A DNA stretch of 64,000 nucleotides from contig QJNS01000329.1 in NCBI GenBank assembly GCA_004154925.1, positions 1 to 64,000 on the forward strand, in the 5' to 3' direction. The notes under the pieces are model-generated. The model saw only the letters and a program-made list of their open reading frames with translations, made no database searches and was not told the DNA's origin. The translations under genes and the position numbers were made by a program. Shown here piece by piece: positions 58,955 through 64,000 of this stretch. The stretch's first letter is position 1, and each line of letters opens with the position of its first letter. The DNA is from Monosporascus cannonballus (Eukaryota; Ascomycota; Sordariomycetes; Xylariales).

Positions 58955-59614
58955 CTAAACACACCAGAAAATAACACAGTAAGTGCAGTCATGTTTCCAG
59001 CAAGCCCAGTTGTTCAAGCACCACTGCTTGCTACAGCGCGTCTGGGCGGCGAGGGTGACGGCGCCGTCCGCAGCCTCGTCGGCGTCGGCCTCACAGCTCG
59101 TGAGCATCTCGGTCACGGCCTGCGGCGAGACGGTGCCGACGTGCCACGCCGGCCCGTCGCCGCGCTCGCCGACGTAGAGCACCGCCGCCCGGCCCGCGAC
59201 CATCTCGATGCGCGTGTGTCCACCGTATTCCGCCTCGAGCTCGTCGAGGCCCGCGAGCGTCGCGAGGTAGGGCGCGCTGGCGTTCAGCTGATCCGCGCCG
59301 AAGGGCGCCGGGGCACCCTCCGGCGGCTCTGGCATTGCCAGGGCTGGCGGGAGCGCGACGTCGCTGCTGTCGCTATACGGCGAGGCGGGAAGTTAGCATA
59401 GCCGGGTTGCGGAAACTAGCTAGATGGTTTTGTTGGGCTTGCGGCAAGCGTGGTCCATGTACGAGCTGGGATAATGGAGAGGTGAATGAGCAGAGACATG
59501 AATAGATAGACGAAGAGGGATGTTCGGAACTTACGATGGCGTGCTTGTTGCGGCCGCGGCCTGTGCCAGTCCCAAGAGGCCAAGAGATCCTTGGACGAGG
59601 ACTCGGATCTGCAT
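58955..59614 (-). CDS. Small secreted cysteine-rich protein, candidate effector
   Basis: No family recognised. Two exons on the minus strand, 59535-59614 and 58955-59372, are joined across a 162-bp intron (GTAAGT...GTATAG) to give 165 aa. Residues 1-22 (MQIRVLVQGSLGLLGLAQAA) look like a signal peptide: charged start, Leu/Gly-rich core, small residues at the expected cut. The mature part begins Pro/Ala-rich, has one NAS glycosylation site, and contains an Ala/Glu-rich middle that may fold (EMVAGRAAVLYVGERG, AWHVGTVSPQAVTEML). The C-terminus is dense in Cys and Trp: CSKQWCLNNWACWKHDCTYC. Small size, secretion signal and clustered cysteines fit a fungal effector or surface protein, which is inference. 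Exon 2 is GC-rich with strong codon bias, supporting real coding. The last seven residues (VIFWCV region) may be affected by an unrecognised terminal intron. Confidence 0.68.
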
Positions 59615-60653
59615 GTTGTCCCACGAAAGAATGGAGGATATGGTGGTTTGTGTTTGTTGGGCGTTAGCAGCCGAGTGAGAGAAGACCGAAGTTTGAAGAC
59701 ATCCGAAGGAATTGAAGGATGCGGGCAGAGGCATTCCATATTTATCCCCCTAATAGCTCCGGTCCGAAGGAGAGGGCATAACCTAAAACCCCGTATCGCC
59801 ACCCGCCGCTGTGTGACACGGCCTCGCTTCTTCTTTTAAGCTTCGAACGAGCGCCGAGGATTGAACGGACGCCTGCCGTATCACGCGCACTGGCACATGC
59901 ATAAAGGGGCGGATATATAACTTAAATCGCGTCCCCGTATTGCAAATGTCCACCGAATTTTAGGTGTGCCCGTGCATGACACTCCTAGACCTGATCACGA
60001 AGCTGTGGACGGAGTCTTAGAGACGTCGTTGAGCTTAAATTATCCAACCACGTGATCAAGCCGGAGAAGCCATCCCGTAGACGCAAAGGCGATCCGACGC
60101 GCTCGGGGTCCTGCAGAAGAGCGACGGGCAAGGTTCGTTTACTATTAAGCGCAAGCAAGGTATATGTGATGCAACATGCGGCGCGGGTGACTCTTTGCTA
60201 GCCATAAGACTTGACTTCTCATGTTAGGCTTTTTTTTCCTCCGTATATTCGCATACTCACTTCGAATCACGGCCAAGCTGCCTTACCCCTATAGTTAGCG
60301 TTCGCTCGTGGGCTCCCTATGACGTTTGAGCTAAGGTAGAGTTAACCCACTTAGCGTGTAATTTCCATACGTGGTCTCTGCTCCATCCATCTCGGTACCG
60401 CCAGATTTAGAGCCGTTGCCCTAAGATGGCCACTGCGAAGATCTTCCCAGGAACGGACCCGCATACCACATCCATAGTTTCTATTCTGATGGTAGAAAGA
60501 ATCCTAGCCAGCTAGCTACTTACGCTTGAAAAGAGCCAATGCCTAGAACGCCGAAATATGCCTCATAGATCGCACACCACGTCCCGGGATCCGTCTTCGT
60601 GGGCGGGCGACCATGTGTCTTCCTATTTCCCTAGCACGCGTAGTAAAAGAAGT
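59615..60653. other. Intergenic between secreted-protein gene and nhx1
   Basis: About 1 kb of promoter for the secreted-protein gene and 3' region of nhx1, both on the minus strand. A T run lies at about 60230-60238. No gene is supported. Confidence 0.5.
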
Positions 60654-62931
60654 TTAGCTAGGCCCCGCTCCGCCATCGTCATGACCTCTCCCACCACTGG
60701 ATCCGGAATGGCCCCCGTCCAACAATAACTTCGGCTTAATGTAATCTTCATCGAATTGCCTGAATAGCGCTTGAGGATCCTGCGAGGTAAGCAGCTGCTT
60801 GATAGCTGCCGTCGCAGATACAGGCGCCGCGTCTCGGTGCCCGGATGTCGGGTAGGAAAACACGGCGTCTTCCGATGAGCTACCACCGGATGTGTGAGGG
60901 TCTGCTCTTCTCCCAGCCCGCGCTGGAGGCGGGAGATCCGAGGTGTCGATGTCGCTTCCGACGTCAGAGTCCGTCAAGTTGCCACTGCGCCCGAGCAAAT
61001 CTGTTCGCTCGACATCCTCCCCGGCCGGTGGATGTGGACTCTTGCGATTCAAACTTGAAGGCCGCACGCCCGGGAGAGATGGTGATTGGTGGCCTGACAC
61101 ATAGCTTCCTCGTTCTGCTCCTCTAGAGCGCTTTCTATTGGCAGAATCCACACGGTCCATGCGGACTGTGCCATTTTTCTGCCGAGGATTATAACCAATC
61201 CCCGTTCCAGACCGTTTGTAGTAGGATCCGCCTGGTGCAGCTTCGATATCAAATTCGTCGTCGCTGTCAACCTCCTCGACTACTCCTGTCCTGATCCCGA
61301 GGATCTCCAACATTCTCGCGGTAGTACCGCCAAAAATGATGACGGTCAGCACCACAACGACCAGGACGGTAGCCTTGAGGGCGTACGAGTTTTCCCCGGC
61401 CAGCAGAGCAGCCAGCGCTACTCCCACGGCCCCACGCAGGCCGGCCCAGAAGAGCATAGCTTGATAGTTATACGGCAACTCATCACTGACCTCCCTACCT
61501 TGGCGCGCTGCACGGTAACGGTGGAACCAGTTTATTGCCTTCGACAGAGGGAACACAGCCACCCATCTCGCAGCACAGACAGCCACTATGGTGACAATGA
61601 TGAGAAGTGGTTGAAACTGAAGGTCGTTATCGGTAAATAGCGATAATCCAAGGTAGATGAAGATAAAGTTCTCGGATAACTGGGCCAGAACCTGGAAAAT
61701 GTATTTGGTGCTGAGTTGCGTTCGCCGAGACATGTTAAAGTACGCGTAATGCTTGAGAGTAATACCACAGAACAGCAAAGACACGATTCCTGTCCCACAT
61801 CAGCAGGCGAGTCATCGGAGAGTAATCTGCTGTCGGCCCGGACTCACCTGACATCTTCAGTCCCTGGGAGAAGAAGTAACTAGCATATGCAATCAGTACG
61901 ACCAAGCAACTCTCTATCTGGGGGTATCTTCGAACATAGGTGAACTTTAGGACGAGCGCGGTACCGACGCCGACCAGCACACCGATGAGCAGGCTGCCAA
62001 AGAAGATGAGCAAGAAGATGCCCACACCCTCGAAGAAATTGAAGAGCCCATAGGCGTCCGCTGTCTGAGTCTTGTACTTCTGAGCGGTCTCGAAGATGAC
62101 AATAGCAATGGCATCATTGAGGATAGACTCGCCGAAGATGACAGTGTAGAGCTTGGGATCAACCTTGTACGTGTTAAAGATAGCTAGGATTGTGACAGGA
62201 TCGGTAGCGGACAGGGTTGCGCCAACGGAAATGGCATCCACAAAAGTCATGTCCAGCCCTTCTAGCGGAATCCGGGTGTATAGCCACAACAATAGACCTA
62301 TAACGACGGCAGATAAGAAGGTGCCGGCGAATGCGAAGGTTATGATGGTGCCGATGTTCCGAAAGAAGTTGGCTTGGTGCAGTTCGTAACCCGAGTTCAG
62401 GATAATGGGCGGAAGGAGGAGGTTGAAGAATATTTGATAATCAAAGCTCACGAGTTGAGTGATAGAGTGTCCGGTGCTCACTCTGAGGATCAACCCTACC
62501 GTCATTCCTGTCGCGCTGGTCAGATAGTGTCAGGCGGCGTAGATGGTTCTAAAGACGGACCGGCAAAGATGGAGATGACGGTCTCATGTACGGCCTGTAC
62601 CTTCTTCTGCTGCAGCATATAGCTTGTGAAGAAGGCGATTATCAGGAGCATTATAGAAATGAAAAGCGCCCATGATGCGAAGATCTCCTTCTGGGACGAG
62701 TCGGATTCTGTTACAGCTGATTAGATGACTTCTTACTGGGCGCATGAGCTGGCGGCTTCGTACCGTCGGGATCTGTCTCTTCTGCAGCTCGTCCTACGGG
62801 CCAGTCGTTATTAGCGAAACGAGGTTCGGGGTCGATTCGAGGGTATACATTCATAATGGACTTCATGAATGCAGATGGGGACCGAACGTACTGGCAAACC
62901 CCAAGGTGGAGCCAGCTATTTCCGACAACAT
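60654..62931 (-). CDS. nhx1: Nhx1-type endosomal Na+(K+)/H+ antiporter
   Basis: CPA1-family exchanger that moves Na+ or K+ into endosomes and vacuoles in return for protons, controlling lumen pH and trafficking. Five exons on the minus strand: 62892-62931 (40 nt), 62764-62793 (30 nt), 62561-62707, 61848-62507 and 60654-61789. The joined frame is intact at 670 aa. The tiny first exons give MLSEIAGSTLGFA then RRAAEETDPD, leading to SDSSQKEIFASWALFI. Motifs: amiloride-site-like FFNLLLPPIILNSGYEL, ATDPVTILAIF, the ion-binding FGESILNDAIAIVIFE and AGLRGAVGVALA, with about twelve membrane segments. The cytoplasmic tail (last 250 residues or so) is Ser/Gly/Arg-rich and includes QALFRQFDEDYIKPKLL, conserved in fungal Nhx1. 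Reading without the small exons would leave no acceptable start. Confidence 0.9.
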
Positions 62932-64000
62932 GATGGCGACGAGCTGGTGGCCTAATCAGGCCGCGCACGAGAGGAGGGGCTCTTTCAGTAGTAGGTGATA
63001 ATTATAGATGTCTATTGCTTAGATACGGGCTATTAGAGCCGAGACTCTCGTAGGAACGAGTTGATGCGACGCAGATGAAGTAAAGAATTGTTGTCGATTA
63101 CGTATAATTTAATTCGTAGCCTGTCGGGGACGTCTTTGACAGATTTCGTCAAATCCATAGCGGGCGGAGCTAGTTAGCCGCAGCTCCCAAGGTCAGAGTA
63201 GCCACTGGGCAGGGAGGAAGCTCATTAGGTAATACGCCAAGCTTATGCAGATAACGGATGATCGGTTCAGTATCGAAGCCGTTGAGTTTAAATAACGAGT
63301 GAACTTTTAAAACGTCCATGCAGACTAACTTACGAGAGAATCCCGGAGTCAATCATGGCCTAGATATTACCTAGGAAGGTATATAGGTATATATATTCGC
63401 AGATAACAATGGCCATATAAGGAAGGTGTGGCTTGTGGAATTCGTCGTCATGGGGTCTCGTCTCCATGGGACTCCTCCTCCACGGGGTAGAACAACGGGT
63501 GGGCGTGCATTGGACCCCGCCATTCTGATTATACGCACTAACTACCTGTAGTAGCCTAAAGTGTTTCCATCATAAAATGCCCATTATTACATAGCACACA
63601 TGCCATACAGGAACACCACCACAAAGAGCTATAATACCGGCAGGTAAGTATATTTCCACTGGTGCCGTATATGTGTGGGCGGTATGGCAAATAGTCCTTT
63701 ATAACTATAGCTATAGTCATAGTATCTACCTACCTAGACATCCTCCTCTCAGGGTCTTATGTTGATCGTATCTAATGCCTTTTATCAATCACTTAGGTAA
63801 CCAACCACCTTGGTAAACTTGTCAACTGTTATTTGTTCGGACTCTACCTACCTATACCCTCCATAAACTGGTATTCCAGGTTGTCATTTCAGGCACAACG
63901 CAGGTCCTATCAACCGGTCGTCCGCATGCGTGTAGGTGTTCTACATACCTACCTACTTACATACCGACCTACTTAACACGTTAGGTGTAGTAGGTAGGTA
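62932..64000. other. Intergenic right end with TACC/TAGG-rich repeats
   Basis: About 1.07 kb upstream of nhx1 to the window edge. It holds the nhx1 promoter. From about 63720 onward CTACCTACCTA-type and TAGGTAGGTA-type motifs recur (63726-63737, 63845-63855, 63947-64000). These tetranucleotide tracts are common in some fungal genomes and are not the TTAGGG telomere repeat. Confidence 0.6.

Noticed and set aside
63720..64000. Possible telomere or subtelomeric repeat at the right edge
   Set aside because: The motifs are TACC/TAGG tetranucleotides without TTAGGG. Similar tracts occur inside the window near 53930 and 24620.
1..64000. CRISPR arrays, insertion sequences and prokaryotic operons
   Set aside because: No spaced direct repeats or transposase signatures were seen, and gene structure is clearly eukaryotic with spliceosomal introns.

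Overview
The window is nuclear DNA of a filamentous ascomycete (Pezizomycotina, most likely Sordariomycetes). The evidence is short spliceosomal introns (about 47-160 bp, one of 305 bp) with GT-AG ends and CTAAC/CTGAC/CTAAT branch sites. The families also fit: cullin-4, Tti1, an Ark1/Prk1-type kinase, an Nhx1-type antiporter, a Clr5-domain protein, 2EXR-domain proteins, a YDR124W-like protein and two fungal P450s. Gene models were built by hand, joining exons by splice signals, reading phase and family similarity. Every model called intact keeps one uninterrupted frame after splicing.

Layout. 272-2045 (-): cytochrome P450 of the trichodiene-oxygenase-like type. 2046-7636: no convincing gene. 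7637-8024 (+): short Clr5-domain protein. 8537-11837 (-): TTT-complex subunit Tti1, divergent from 12264-13308 (+), a SidJ/DUF1749 alpha/beta hydrolase. 14313-19647 (+): vacuolar-type ABCC (MRP/Ycf1-like) transporter. 19648-29135: 9.5 kb gene desert. 29136-31132 (+): YDR124W-like protein. 31133-36139: another desert. 36140-37952 (-): second P450. 38121-38582 (-): small cysteine-rich protein. 39857-42554 (+): cullin-4. 43458-44468 (+): very GC-rich zeta-toxin-like P-loop kinase. About 44690-45010 (-): probable isocitrate lyase/PEP mutase relic. 48136-49761 (+): flavocytochrome b2-type L-lactate dehydrogenase. 50473-53772 (+): Ark1/Prk1-type kinase. 54805-55837 and 56809-57760 (-): two broken 2EXR paralogues. 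58955-59614 (-): small secreted cysteine-rich protein. 60654-62931 (-): Nhx1-type cation/proton antiporter. The rest to 64000 is non-coding with TACC/TAGG-rich repeats.

How the genes work together. The conserved genes (tti1, cul4, Ark1-type kinase, nhx1, cyb2-like, ABCC) are housekeeping functions: PIKK maturation, CRL4 ubiquitin ligase, endocytosis/actin, endosomal pH, lactate oxidation and vacuolar detoxification. They show no operon-like logic. Between them sit accessory genes with patchy distribution: two P450s, the zeta-like kinase, the 2EXR pair, the Clr5 fragment and the secreted protein. No PKS, NRPS, terpene synthase or other backbone enzyme is present, so neither P450 sits in a recognisable metabolite cluster here. 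No convincing tRNA, rRNA, intact transposon or CRISPR was seen. The strongest leads are the GC-rich zeta-toxin-like gene, the secreted cysteine-rich protein, the tiny-exon cysteine-rich protein, and the 2EXR pair caught decaying.
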